Source of the DNA: Duganella fentianensis | Lineage (GTDB): Bacteria; Pseudomonadota; Gammaproteobacteria; Burkholderiales; Burkholderiaceae_D | DNA length: 64,000 nt | Reading direction: 5' to 3' | NCBI RefSeq assembly: GCF_009857835.1 | Contig: NZ_WWCL01000001.1 | Span: forward strand, 496,001-560,000 | In this document: positions 1 to 7,208 of the stretch, in pieces | Layout: each line of letters begins with the position of its first letter | Position numbering within the stretch: position 1 is the stretch's first letter | The notes under the pieces: generated by a model | Seen by the model: the letters and a program-made list of their open reading frames with translations, nothing else | The model's database searches: none | What the model was told of the DNA's origin: nothing | Made by a program: the position numbers and the translations under genes

Positions 1-7
1 CACCCAC

Positions 8-967
8 TCAGACGGCCGGTGACTGGAACTTCTTGCGGTAGGACGCGGGCTGCATGCCGACACGCTGCTGGAACAGACGGCGGAAAGAATTGCTGTCTTC
101 ATAACCCACCTTGAAGGTGATGCTGTCCAGATTCATGCGGGTCGATTCCAGCAGGTGTTTGGCCCGCTCCAGCCGCAGCGTCTGCAGGTAGGCCAGCGGC
201 GTGTACTGGGTGGCTTCCTTGAAGCGGCGCACGAAGTTACGCGGGCTGAAGCCGAAGCGCTGGGCCAGTTCGTCTATGGCCAGCGGCTGGTCGAAATGCT
301 GTTCCAGCCAGTTCTGCACGCGCAGGATGTCGGCATCGCCATGGGCTTTGGGCATATTCCACATCACGTACACGGATTGCTCGGTGGGGGCGCTATCGAT
401 CAGCAGGTAGCGGCTGCATTTCTGCGCCAGTTCCAGCGAACCGTAACGGCGGATCAGGTGCAGCAGCAAATGGGCCGAGGCACCGGCGCCGCCACTGGTG
501 ATGACGCGGTTGTCTTCGCACAGCACGTCGCGCTCGGCCATGCGGATCTGCGGGTAGCGGCGGCGGAACAGGTCGGCCAGCGCCCAGTGGGTGGTGGCGC
601 GCGCATCGTCGAGCAAGCCCGTTTCGGCCAGCATGAAAGCGCCCGTGCACAGCGAGGCCAGCACGGCGCCGCGGCTGTGCTGCTGGCGCAGCCAGTCCGT
701 GTAGCGGCCAAAGCCGGGCAGGGCATCGCGCAGCGTGAACAGAAAACCGGGCACCAGCACCAGATCGGTATGGCTGATGGCGCCCAGCGCCAGATCGGCA
801 TGCAGGGTCTGGCCGCTCAGGGTGGCCACGGGGCCGCCGTCCAGCGAGGCCGTGTGGATTTCGAAGATGGGCTGGCCGGCAAACAGATTGGCTGCCTTGA
901 GCAGTTCCAGCGCCGTGGTGGCGCTGGCGGCGGAGCATTGTTCGGACAGGAGCAGGGTCAGGTGCAT
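8..967 (-). CDS. GlxA-family transcriptional regulator (DJ-1/PfpI + AraC)
   Basis: Cytoplasmic transcription factor of 319 residues. Residues 1-190 form a DJ-1/PfpI-like domain with the nucleophile-elbow-like segment ASLCTGAFMLAETGLLD, and the C-terminal 100 residues are an AraC/XylS double helix-turn-helix (motifs LAQRFGFSPRNFVRRFK and VGYEDSNSFRRLFQQ). This pairing is the GlxA/FtrA architecture, whose members usually activate catabolic or detoxification genes; the inducer cannot be read from sequence. The length is normal and the gene is complete. It is divergent from the thioesterase-like gene at 1063 across about 95 bases, so that spacer probably holds both promoters. Confidence 0.9.
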   Translation of the reverse strand: MHLTLLLSEQCSAASATTALELLKAANLFAGQPIFEIHTASLDGGPVATLSGQTLHADLALGAISHTDLVLVPGFLFTLRDALPGFGRYTDWLRQQHSRGAVLASLCTGAFMLAETGLLDDARATTHWALADLFRRRYPQIRMAERDVLCEDNRVITSGGAGASAHLLLHLIRRYGSLELAQKCSRYLLIDSAPTEQSVYVMWNMPKAHGDADILRVQNWLEQHFDQPLAIDELAQRFGFSPRNFVRRFKEATQYTPLAYLQTLRLERAKHLLESTRMNLDSITFKVGYEDSNSFRRLFQQRVGMQPASYRKKFQSPAV

Positions 968-1062
968 GGCGGATTTCGCATGAAATAAGTCATTTCTGCA
1001 CCTACTTTAGCAGAATCGCCTGACCTATAGTGGTGTCCATCGTCTACTTTGCTATCCCCATC

Positions 1063-1620
1063 ATGAATCTCTGGTTCCGTCTGCTCAACATGCTGCTGCG
1101 CCGTCCGTGGCGCCAGTCGGTCGATCCGTTTTCCACCACCGTGGTGGGCATGCGGGTGTGGCCGTTCGATCTCGATCTGAATTTCCATGTGACTAACGGG
1201 CGCTATCTCACCATGGCCGATGTGGGCCGCATGGACTATGTGCTCAAGACGGGCGCCTTCCGTACGGCGCTGCGCCACAAGGCCGTGCCCATCGTCGGCG
1301 ATGTGTGGGGCAAGTTCCGCCGCGAGCTGCGCCTGTTCGAGCGCTTCGAGATCCATACGCGCATGCTGGGCTGGGATGAAAAATGGCTGTTCGTCGAACA
1401 CCGCTTCATGAGCAAGGGCCGGGTCGTGGGCGTGGTCATCATGCGCGGCGTGTTCCGTTCAGGCCGCGGTCCGCTGCCGCCTATCGAAATCGTGCGCGAT
1501 CTCGGCGTGCCGGAACAGTCGCCGGCATTGCCGGAATGGCTGCAGCGCTGGTCCGACAGTTGTGACGGCCTGAGCGGCCATCTGCGCGGCGAAGAAGGCC
1601 GCGCCCTGCGCGCGGCCTAG
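1063..1620 (+). CDS. Thioesterase-like hotdog-fold protein
   Basis: 185-residue protein resembling the 4HBT/THEM6-like acyl-CoA thioesterase group. The segment DLDLNFHVTNGRYLTMADVG carries the Asp...His-x-Asn-Gly pattern typical of the hotdog active-site helix. There is no signal peptide, although the first 20 residues are amphipathic and basic. I chose the ATG at 1063, which matches the family's usual MNLWFRLL-type start; a GTG at 1030 would add 11 residues that look like untranslated leader. It is divergent from the GlxA-type regulator and converges on the response-regulator gene with almost no spacer. The substrate is unknown. Confidence 0.82.
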   Translation: MNLWFRLLNMLLRRPWRQSVDPFSTTVVGMRVWPFDLDLNFHVTNGRYLTMADVGRMDYVLKTGAFRTALRHKAVPIVGDVWGKFRRELRLFERFEIHTRMLGWDEKWLFVEHRFMSKGRVVGVVIMRGVFRSGRGPLPPIEIVRDLGVPEQSPALPEWLQRWSDSCDGLSGHLRGEEGRALRAA

Positions 1621-1624
1621 CTGC

Positions 1625-2290
1625 CTAGCTGCGCGCGCCCAGCGCCGAGCAGTTCAGTTCAATGATGCCGCGCTGCAGGGCCAGCACGGCCGCATGGGTG
1701 CGGTCGTTGGCCATCAGCTTGGTCAGGATGTTCTTGACGTGGGCTTTGACGGTGTCTTCGGATATATCCAGATTGAGGGCGATGCGCTTGTTGGACTTGC
1801 CATCGGCCACCAGCTTGAGCACTTCCACTTCGCGCTTGCTCAGCGTATCGCCGCCGGCCGGCGCAATCATTTCCATGGCGATTTCAGGCGGGATGCAGCG
1901 CCGTCCGCTGTACACCTGGCGCACCGTATCGAGCATATCCTTGCGCAGCATGCTTTTCAGCAGATAGCCGGAAGCGCCCGCTTTCACGGCGCGCAAGGCG
2001 CGCACATCGCCCTCGTAAGTGGTGAGGATGATGATTTTCGCCTGCGGGAATTCCTTGCGGATGGCGATGGTGGCATCGATGCCGTTCAGATCCGGCATCT
2101 GGATGTCCATCAGCGTGATGTCGGGCTGCAGGCGGCGGAACACTTCCAGTGCTTCGCTACCGCTGGCGGCCGTGCCCACCAGGCGCATATCGGCCTGGCT
2201 TTCGATGACGCTGGCAATACCCTGCCGCATCAGTGGATGGTCATCCACGGAAAGTATGTTGATCACTGCGGTCGATTCGCAAGCTTCCAT
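1625..2290 (-). CDS. NarL/LuxR-family response regulator
   Basis: 221-residue two-component response regulator. The receiver domain (about residues 10-125) has the acidic pair DD at 16-17, phospho-acceptor Asp62 in LMDIQMPDL, the conserved Thr in IILTTYEGD and Lys in GYLLKSM. The C-terminal LuxR helix-turn-helix contains LSKREVEVLKLVADGKSNKRIA. I chose the ATG at 2290 because residues upstream of it (frame open to 2371) have no family match. It is divergent from a degenerate histidine-kinase-like gene, and its likely functional kinase is the HisKA_3 sensor at 10646-13741, since NarL-type regulators normally pair with that kinase class. It probably controls the gene run from 3517 onward (inference). 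Confidence 0.92.
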   Translation of the reverse strand: MEACESTAVINILSVDDHPLMRQGIASVIESQADMRLVGTAASGSEALEVFRRLQPDITLMDIQMPDLNGIDATIAIRKEFPQAKIIILTTYEGDVRALRAVKAGASGYLLKSMLRKDMLDTVRQVYSGRRCIPPEIAMEMIAPAGGDTLSKREVEVLKLVADGKSNKRIALNLDISEDTVKAHVKNILTKLMANDRTHAAVLALQRGIIELNCSALGARS

Positions 2291-2392
2291 GATTCCAACT
2301 GCAAAAAGGACCTGGGTGCTAACACGCCACACGCGGGCGTCACTAGCATCCACAGTATTGATATAAATCACAACTATAGCACCGATTTAACA

Positions 2393-2407
2393 AACCGGTA
2401 GTCGGTT
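2393..2407. promoter_or_regulatory. Inverted repeat in divergent regulator/kinase-relic spacer
   Basis: The spacer between the response regulator and the kinase-like gene contains a perfect 5-5-5 dyad, AACCG-GTAGT-CGGTT. Its place in a divergent intergenic region suits an operator, possibly autoregulatory. No known consensus was matched, so this is only a candidate. Confidence 0.3.
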
Positions 2408-2460
2408 ACAGGGCTGCGCTGTGGCTCTGATATTGCAGTGCAGGCAGGGGCGCCAAGTCA

Positions 2461-2475
2461 ATTACCCGAAAGAGT
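2461..2475. repeat. 15-bp direct repeat, copy 1 (ATTACCCGAAAGAGT)
   Basis: Exact 15-base sequence found again in the same orientation at 3348-3362. This copy lies about 60 bases upstream of the kinase-like gene start at 2535; the second lies about 155 bases upstream of the chloroperoxidase-like gene. Position and identity suggest a shared regulator-binding or promoter element, possibly for the adjacent NarL-type regulator. That function is inferred. Confidence 0.5.
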
Positions 2476-2534
2476 CATTGTGGTCCGGCGCCAGAGGGGC
2501 GACAGTGCATTTTTCTGCCCGGAGCCTGGGTGCC

Positions 2535-3326
2535 ATGTTGCTATCTCCTGACGTTGTTCTGGCCTTGCTGTACGCAGCGCAGGCGCAGGATCAGTATGCG
2601 CTGCTGAATGTGCTGGCCAGCAGTGTGCTCGTGTACGCGCTGTGCAGTGCAGCGATGCGGCGTGCGCGCCAGCTGGCGGGCGGCCCGCTACCGCTGCAGC
2701 TCAACCAGCACGACGCGCTGATTCAGGGCGGTCAGGGTTTGATGCTGAGCCTGTATGGGGCGGCGCTGCAACTACCCGCAGGCAGCCCGGGCCGTCGCGA
2801 GCTGGAGCAGGTGCTGGACGAGGGTGACCGCTGGCTGGCGCACAGCCGTCAGGCTGTGCAGCGGCAGCGCCAGAGCGATAGCCGGCTGGAGCAGCAGCTG
2901 CTCGAGCTGCCCGAGCGGGCCGGCTGGCCGGCGCAGGTGGCGTATAGCGTCAGCGTGCAGGGCGCAACGCGGGCCTTGCCTGTCAGCGTGCAGCAGGCCT
3001 GTCTGCAGGTGGTACAAGCCATGCTGGAAAGTGCTTTGCCGCAAGGCCGTCAGCTCGAAGTGGAACTGTGCTTTGGCTGGGACCTACTGCGCTTGCGTGT
3101 GCGCCATGATGGTAGCGCTACCACGATTAGCCACCCGCTCGATAGCGCCCGTCTGGCCGGCTTGCTGCCGCGCTCGCGGCACGCCGCGCTGCAAGTGTGG
3201 AGCGGCGCCAGCACGGGCGTGGAACTGTCGCTGCAGTTCGGGCTAGTCGCCAGCCCGGCAGCGCGGCCCGTGCATGTTGCCAGCCTGTGCTGGCATGCGC
3301 TGCGGCGCCGGCTCTATCCGTTCTAA
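2535..3326 (+). CDS. Degenerate HisKA_3-type histidine-kinase-like protein
   Basis: 263-residue protein. After a hydrophobic segment (about residues 4-40) comes an H-box-like stretch, [20 protein letters not shown], with His59-Asp60. It parallels [16 protein letters not shown] of the full kinase at 10646-13741, and the following LEQVLDEGD matches that kinase's LEQTLDLAD. The C-terminal 150 residues follow the HATPase layout, but the N-box Asn is lost (QAMLESAL against EALLNAA), the G1 box reads RHDGSATT instead of SDNGQGL, and G2 is unrecognisable. It is therefore probably unable to bind ATP. The start at 2535 has GGAG upstream; the frame opens at 2421. It could be a phosphotransfer or dimerisation partner, or a decaying gene. 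Confidence 0.65.
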   Translation: MLLSPDVVLALLYAAQAQDQYALLNVLASSVLVYALCSAAMRRARQLAGGPLPLQLNQHDALIQGGQGLMLSLYGAALQLPAGSPGRRELEQVLDEGDRWLAHSRQAVQRQRQSDSRLEQQLLELPERAGWPAQVAYSVSVQGATRALPVSVQQACLQVVQAMLESALPQGRQLEVELCFGWDLLRLRVRHDGSATTISHPLDSARLAGLLPRSRHAALQVWSGASTGVELSLQFGLVASPAARPVHVASLCWHALRRRLYPF

Positions 3327-3347
3327 CACGCCCGCGGCGCCGCTCCC

Positions 3348-3362
3348 ATTACCCGAAAGAGT
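3348..3362. repeat. 15-bp direct repeat, copy 2 (ATTACCCGAAAGAGT)
   Basis: Second exact copy of the 15-base sequence at 2461-2475, here in the 190-base gap between the kinase-like gene and the chloroperoxidase-like gene at 3517. The flanks of the two copies differ, so this is not simply the edge of a larger duplication. A control element for the downstream gene run is the simplest reading. Confidence 0.5.
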
Positions 3363-3516
3363 AGGCCGCCACCCCCGCTTAATGGCGATGTGCAATGTTA
3401 TCCATTTTCCTAAACTGCTGATTCACGTGGTCCAGTCTGTTGTGGTCTGGCCGCGCGGCGCTCCGTGCAATGTCTGTGCGCAGCGTAACCGTCAACCAGA
3501 TCCGATAGGAGCAATC

Positions 3517-4482
3517 ATGGATAGCGAAGAGCAGGTAGACCAGCAGCGCCGCACGGTCATGCTCGGTGGCGTGGCCGCCCTGGGCGCGCTCAACTTCCCC
3601 TTCGTCGCAACGGCAGCAACTGCCAATCAGGCACATCAATTTCACGGAGAGAAAAAAATGGCTTACTTCAAAACCAAAGACGGTACCGACATCTACTACA
3701 AAGACTGGGGCTCGGGCCAACCAGTAGTGTTCTGCCACGGCTGGCCGCTGAACTCGGACAGCTGGGAATCGCAGATGATCTTCCTCGCTGCGCAAGGCTA
3801 TCGCTGCATCGCCCACGACCGCCGTGGCCACGGCCGTTCCAGCCAGCCATGGCAGGGTAACGATATGGACCACTATGCCGACGATCTGCACCAGCTGATC
3901 GAGCTGCTGGATCTGAAGAATGTGATCCTGTTCGGTTTTTCTACTGGCGGTGGTGAAGTGGCCCGCTACATCGGCCGCCATGGCAGCAAGCGTCTGGCCA
4001 AAGCCGGCCTGATTTCGGCCGTGCCGCCGCTGATGCTGAAAACCGACAGCAACCCGGGCGGCCTGCCGATGTCAGTCTTCGACGGCATCCGCGCCGGTTC
4101 GCTGGCCAATCGCGCCCAGCTGTATCTGGATATCGCCGGTGGTCCGTTCTACGGCTTCAACCGCCCCGGTGCCAAAGTCTCGCAAGGCCTGATCTATTCG
4201 TGGTGGGCACAGGGCATGCAGGCAGGCCACAAGAACACCTATGACTGCATCAAGGCTTTCTCGGAAACCGATTTCCGCGAAGACCTGAAGAAGTTCAACA
4301 TCCCGACCCTGATCGTGCATGGTGACGATGACCAGATCGTGCCTATCGACGCTGCTGGCCGCGCTGCCGCTAAGCTGGTGAAGAACTCCAGGCTGATCGA
4401 GTACGCCGGCGCGCCCCATGGTCTGACTGACACCCACAAGGAACAGTTCAACAAGGACATGCTGGCCTTTATCAAGGCTTAA
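3517..4482 (+). CDS. Alpha/beta hydrolase, non-haem chloroperoxidase-like, with Tat-like leader
   Basis: 321-residue alpha/beta-hydrolase. The core has the oxyanion segment [12 protein letters not shown], the nucleophile elbow GFSTGG with Ser142, the acid loop HGDDDQIVP and a C-terminal His in [10 protein letters not shown], all typical of cofactor-free chloroperoxidases and related esterases. The ATG at 3517 has TAGGAG upstream and adds a leader with [10 protein letters not shown] followed by a hydrophobic stretch and Ala-rich end, resembling a Tat signal. A second ATG at 3658 is preceded by a strong GGAGAG site and starts exactly at the usual family N-terminus ([11 protein letters not shown]), so a cytoplasmic 274-residue form is also possible. 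It heads the colinear gene run, 11 bases before the DoxX-like gene. Confidence 0.88.
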   Translation: MDSEEQVDQQRRTVMLGGVAALGALNFPFVATAATANQAHQFHGEKKMAYFKTKDGTDIYYKDWGSGQPVVFCHGWPLNSDSWESQMIFLAAQGYRCIAHDRRGHGRSSQPWQGNDMDHYADDLHQLIELLDLKNVILFGFSTGGGEVARYIGRHGSKRLAKAGLISAVPPLMLKTDSNPGGLPMSVFDGIRAGSLANRAQLYLDIAGGPFYGFNRPGAKVSQGLIYSWWAQGMQAGHKNTYDCIKAFSETDFREDLKKFNIPTLIVHGDDDQIVPIDAAGRAAAKLVKNSRLIEYAGAPHGLTDTHKEQFNKDMLAFIKA

Positions 4483-4492
4483 ACCCACGTCC

Positions 4493-4918
4493 ATGCAAAG
4501 ACTGTATGCCATGTTCCCGGCCGGCAGGGCCGGGGCAGGATTGCTGATCCTGCGGGTAGTGGTGGCCCTGCAGCTAATGGCCGTCGGCGGCACTTGTGCC
4601 CGACCCGTGCTGGGCACGCTGATGAGCTGGCTGGCCCAGTTGATGGCCTTACTGCTGTGTATCGGCATCGCCACGCCCGTGCTGGCTTTGCTGTATGCGG
4701 CCGTGGCGAGCTACTGCCTGCTGGACCACTGGTCGGCGCCGCCGCCTGTGCTGGTGATGTATGGACTGATCATCGCCAACAGTGTGGCGCTGGCCTTGCT
4801 GGGCCCCGGTGCGTATTCGCTCGACGCGCAATTCTTCGGCCGCCGTCTGATCGTGGTGCGGGATGGCGAGTCTGGCACAGCGGCCAGCCCTGACGATCGC
4901 CCTGACGATGAAATCTGA
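4493..4918 (+). CDS. DoxX-like small integral membrane protein
   Basis: 141-residue membrane protein with about four hydrophobic segments (near residues 14-34, 42-62, 66-80 and 86-106) and a charged tail ending in DDRPDDEI. The Gly/Ala-rich first helix and the layout resemble DoxX-family proteins, but similarity is weaker than for the second DoxX gene at 9462. The start lies 10 bases after the hydrolase stop and the gene ends 9 bases before the catalase start, so it is almost certainly cotranscribed with both. Related proteins have been linked to membrane thiol stress and quinone chemistry; its role here is unknown. Confidence 0.6.
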   Translation: MQRLYAMFPAGRAGAGLLILRVVVALQLMAVGGTCARPVLGTLMSWLAQLMALLLCIGIATPVLALLYAAVASYCLLDHWSAPPPVLVMYGLIIANSVALALLGPGAYSLDAQFFGRRLIVVRDGESGTAASPDDRPDDEI

Positions 4919-4927
4919 TAAGCGAGA

Positions 4928-6382
4928 ATGATGATGACTAAATTGATCACTTCCCTGACCACAGCCGCCGGCGCACCGGTAGCCGATAACCAGAATACCC
5001 AGAGTGCCGGCCCGCGCGGCCCGCTGCTGCTGCAGGATGTGTGGCATCTGGAAAAAATGGCCCACTTCAACCGCGAAGTGATTCCCGAGCGGCGCATGCA
5101 TGCCAAGGGTTCCGGCGCCTTCGGCACCTTCACGGTCACGCACGATATTTCGGCGTATAGCAAAGCCGCGCTGTTTGCCGAAGTGGGCAAGCAGACCGAT
5201 ATCTTCATGCGCTTCTCTACCGTGGCGGGCGAACGCGGTGCGGCCGATGCCGAGCGCGATATCCGCGGCTTCGCCGTCAAGTTCTACACGGAGCAGGGCA
5301 ACTGGGATGTGGTGGGCAATAACACGCCCGTGTTCTTCATGCGCGACCCGCTCAAGTTCCCCGATCTGAACCATGCGGTGAAACGCGACCCGCGCAGCAA
5401 TCTGCGCAGCGCCGACAACAACTGGGACTACTGGACCCTGATGCCGGAAGCGCTGCACCAGATTACCATCGTGATGAGCGAGCGCGGCATCCCTGCCAGC
5501 TACCGCCATATGCACGGTTTCGGCAGCCACACCTTCAGCCTGCTCAATGCCAGCAACCAGCGCTTCTGGGTCAAGTTCCACTTCATCTGCCAGCAGGGCA
5601 TCATCAATCTGACCGATGCCGACGCCCAGCAGCTGATAGGGCAGGACCGCGAAAGCGCCCAGCGCGATCTGTACCACAGCATCGAGCATGGCGATTTCCC
5701 GCGCTGGGTGCTGAAGATACAGGTGATGCCGGAGCACGACGCGGCCAGCTACCACCTCAACCCTTTCGATCTGAGCAAAGTCTGGCCGCATAAGGACTAT
5801 CCGCTGATCGAAGTGGGCGTGCTGGAACTGAACCGTAATCCCGATAACTATTTCGCCGATGTGGAGCAGTCGGCCTTCTCGCCCGCCAATGTGGTGCCCG
5901 GCATCGGTTTCTCGCCCGACCGCATGCTGCAATCGCGTTTGTTTGCCTATGGCGATGCGCAGCGCTACCGGCTCGGTGTGAACCACCACCAGATTCCCGT
6001 CAACGCACCCAAGTGCCCGTTCCACAGCTACCACCGCGACGGTGCGGGCCGGGTCGATGGCAACTATGGCAGCACGGTGGGCTACGAGCCCAATTCGCGC
6101 GGTGCATGGCAGCAGCAGCCCGAGTTTGTCGAGCCGCTGCTGGCGCTGCAGGGCGCAGCCGGCCACTGGGATCACCACATCGACGAAGACTATTACAGCC
6201 AGCCCGGCGCGCTATTCCGTCTGTTTAATGCGGAGCAGCGTCAGGCCCTGTTCGATAACACGGCCCGTTCGCTGCATGGCGTGGCGAGCGAGATCCAGCA
6301 ACGCCATATCAGCCATTGCACGCTGGCTGATCCGGCCTACGGCGCCGGCGTTGCGGCGGCGCTGGCCGCCCTCGAACGCTAG
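4928..6382 (+). CDS. katA: Haem catalase (small-subunit, clade 3-like)
   Basis: 484-residue monofunctional catalase converting hydrogen peroxide to water and oxygen. The distal His58 (in [10 protein letters not shown]), distal Asn131 (in [14 protein letters not shown]) and proximal haem-ligand Tyr341 (in [12 protein letters not shown]) are all present, as is [16 protein letters not shown]. The length fits the small-subunit class. There is no signal peptide, so it should be cytoplasmic. The first residues ([12 protein letters not shown]) leave two nearby alternative starts. It lies between the DoxX-like gene and the isochorismatase-like gene in the same run, which is the clearest sign that the locus answers peroxide or a peroxide-generating stress. 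The katA symbol is by family; the host may have other catalases. Confidence 0.95.
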   Translation: MMMTKLITSLTTAAGAPVADNQNTQSAGPRGPLLLQDVWHLEKMAHFNREVIPERRMHAKGSGAFGTFTVTHDISAYSKAALFAEVGKQTDIFMRFSTVAGERGAADAERDIRGFAVKFYTEQGNWDVVGNNTPVFFMRDPLKFPDLNHAVKRDPRSNLRSADNNWDYWTLMPEALHQITIVMSERGIPASYRHMHGFGSHTFSLLNASNQRFWVKFHFICQQGIINLTDADAQQLIGQDRESAQRDLYHSIEHGDFPRWVLKIQVMPEHDAASYHLNPFDLSKVWPHKDYPLIEVGVLELNRNPDNYFADVEQSAFSPANVVPGIGFSPDRMLQSRLFAYGDAQRYRLGVNHHQIPVNAPKCPFHSYHRDGAGRVDGNYGSTVGYEPNSRGAWQQQPEFVEPLLALQGAAGHWDHHIDEDYYSQPGALFRLFNAEQRQALFDNTARSLHGVASEIQQRHISHCTLADPAYGAGVAAALAALER

Positions 6383-6460
6383 GCCCTGGTACGCAGCAAG
6401 CCCAGTGTGAATAAGCAGCTTTTTATATTTGATTTACCCACCCCAACCAAGGAAAACATC

Positions 6461-7114
6461 ATGCCTATCGCAAAAGCCGAAGCCGGCAAAGCCCTGCTGA
6501 ACCCGACCAACCACACCCTGATCATGATCGATCATCAGCCACAGATGGCCTTCGCCACCAAGTCCATCGATCCGGTGGCGCTGCGTAACAACGCGGCCAT
6601 GGTGGCCAAGGCCGCCAAGGAATTCAAGGTGGCGACCATCCTGACCACGGTGGCGGAAAAATCCTTCTCCGGCCCCATCTTCGAAGAAATCAAGAGCGTG
6701 TTCCCCGATGAGCACATCATCGACCGCACCACCATGAATACCTGGGAAGATGGCCGCATCGCCGAAGTGGTAAATGCCAAAGGCAAGGACCGTATCGTGC
6801 TGGCCGGTCTGTGGACCTCGGTGTGCATCGTCGGCCCGGCCATCTCGGCACTGGAACAGGGCTTCGAAGTGTATGTGATCGCCGATGCCTGCGGCGACGT
6901 GTCCGACGAAGCGCATGAACGCGCGATGGAACGCATGATCCAGATGGGCGCCCGTCCGATGACGTCGCTGCAGTATCTGCTGGAACTGCAGCGTGACTGG
7001 GCCCGTGGCGAGACCTACAACCAGACCGTGGCTACGGCCGTGACCCATGGCGGCGGCTATGGTCTGGGCCTGATCTATGCCAAGAGCATGTTCAACGCCA
7101 GCGAAGGCCATTAA
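6461..7114 (+). CDS. Isochorismatase-family hydrolase (YcaC-like)
   Basis: 217-residue cysteine hydrolase. Asp24 (in LIMIDHQPQM) and the nucleophile Cys122 (in LWTSVCIVGPA), together with Lys in AEKSFSG, form the family's catalytic triad pattern. The length and the N-terminal ALLNPTNHTLIMIDHQPQ segment resemble YcaC, an octameric hydrolase of unknown substrate. The ATG at 6461 follows AAGGAAA by about 6 bases; 54 bases of open frame upstream lack a ribosome site. It sits 78 bases after catalase. Similar hydrolases recur beside chloroperoxidase-like and amidohydrolase genes in Burkholderiales, so a joint role in detoxifying amides or aromatic compounds is possible but unproven. Confidence 0.88.
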   Translation: MPIAKAEAGKALLNPTNHTLIMIDHQPQMAFATKSIDPVALRNNAAMVAKAAKEFKVATILTTVAEKSFSGPIFEEIKSVFPDEHIIDRTTMNTWEDGRIAEVVNAKGKDRIVLAGLWTSVCIVGPAISALEQGFEVYVIADACGDVSDEAHERAMERMIQMGARPMTSLQYLLELQRDWARGETYNQTVATAVTHGGGYGLGLIYAKSMFNASEGH

Positions 7115-7150
7115 TCCCTGCTGCTAGTTAGTTCTTTAGCTTGTTAGACT

Positions 7151-7182
7151 GGAAGCGGCCAGCGTGTAGGCTGGCCGCTTCC
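7151..7182. terminator. Perfect 13-bp hairpin after isochorismatase-like gene
   Basis: GGAAGCGGCCAGC and its exact complement enclose a 6-base loop (GTGTAG) in the 94-base gap before the amidohydrolase gene. It is strong enough to stop or stabilise RNA, but no T tract follows on either strand. It could instead be an mRNA processing or stability element that sets unequal expression of the two halves of the gene run. Confidence 0.5.
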
Positions 7183-7208
7183 ACACCCCGAATACCGGAA
7201 GGCCCCCC

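Noticed and set aside
4649..6178. Long open frame (509 codons) on the minus strand opposite catalase
   Set aside because: It mirrors the catalase gene in antisense, has no ribosome site, and its composition (His/Arg-rich) is typical of shadow frames in GC-rich genes.
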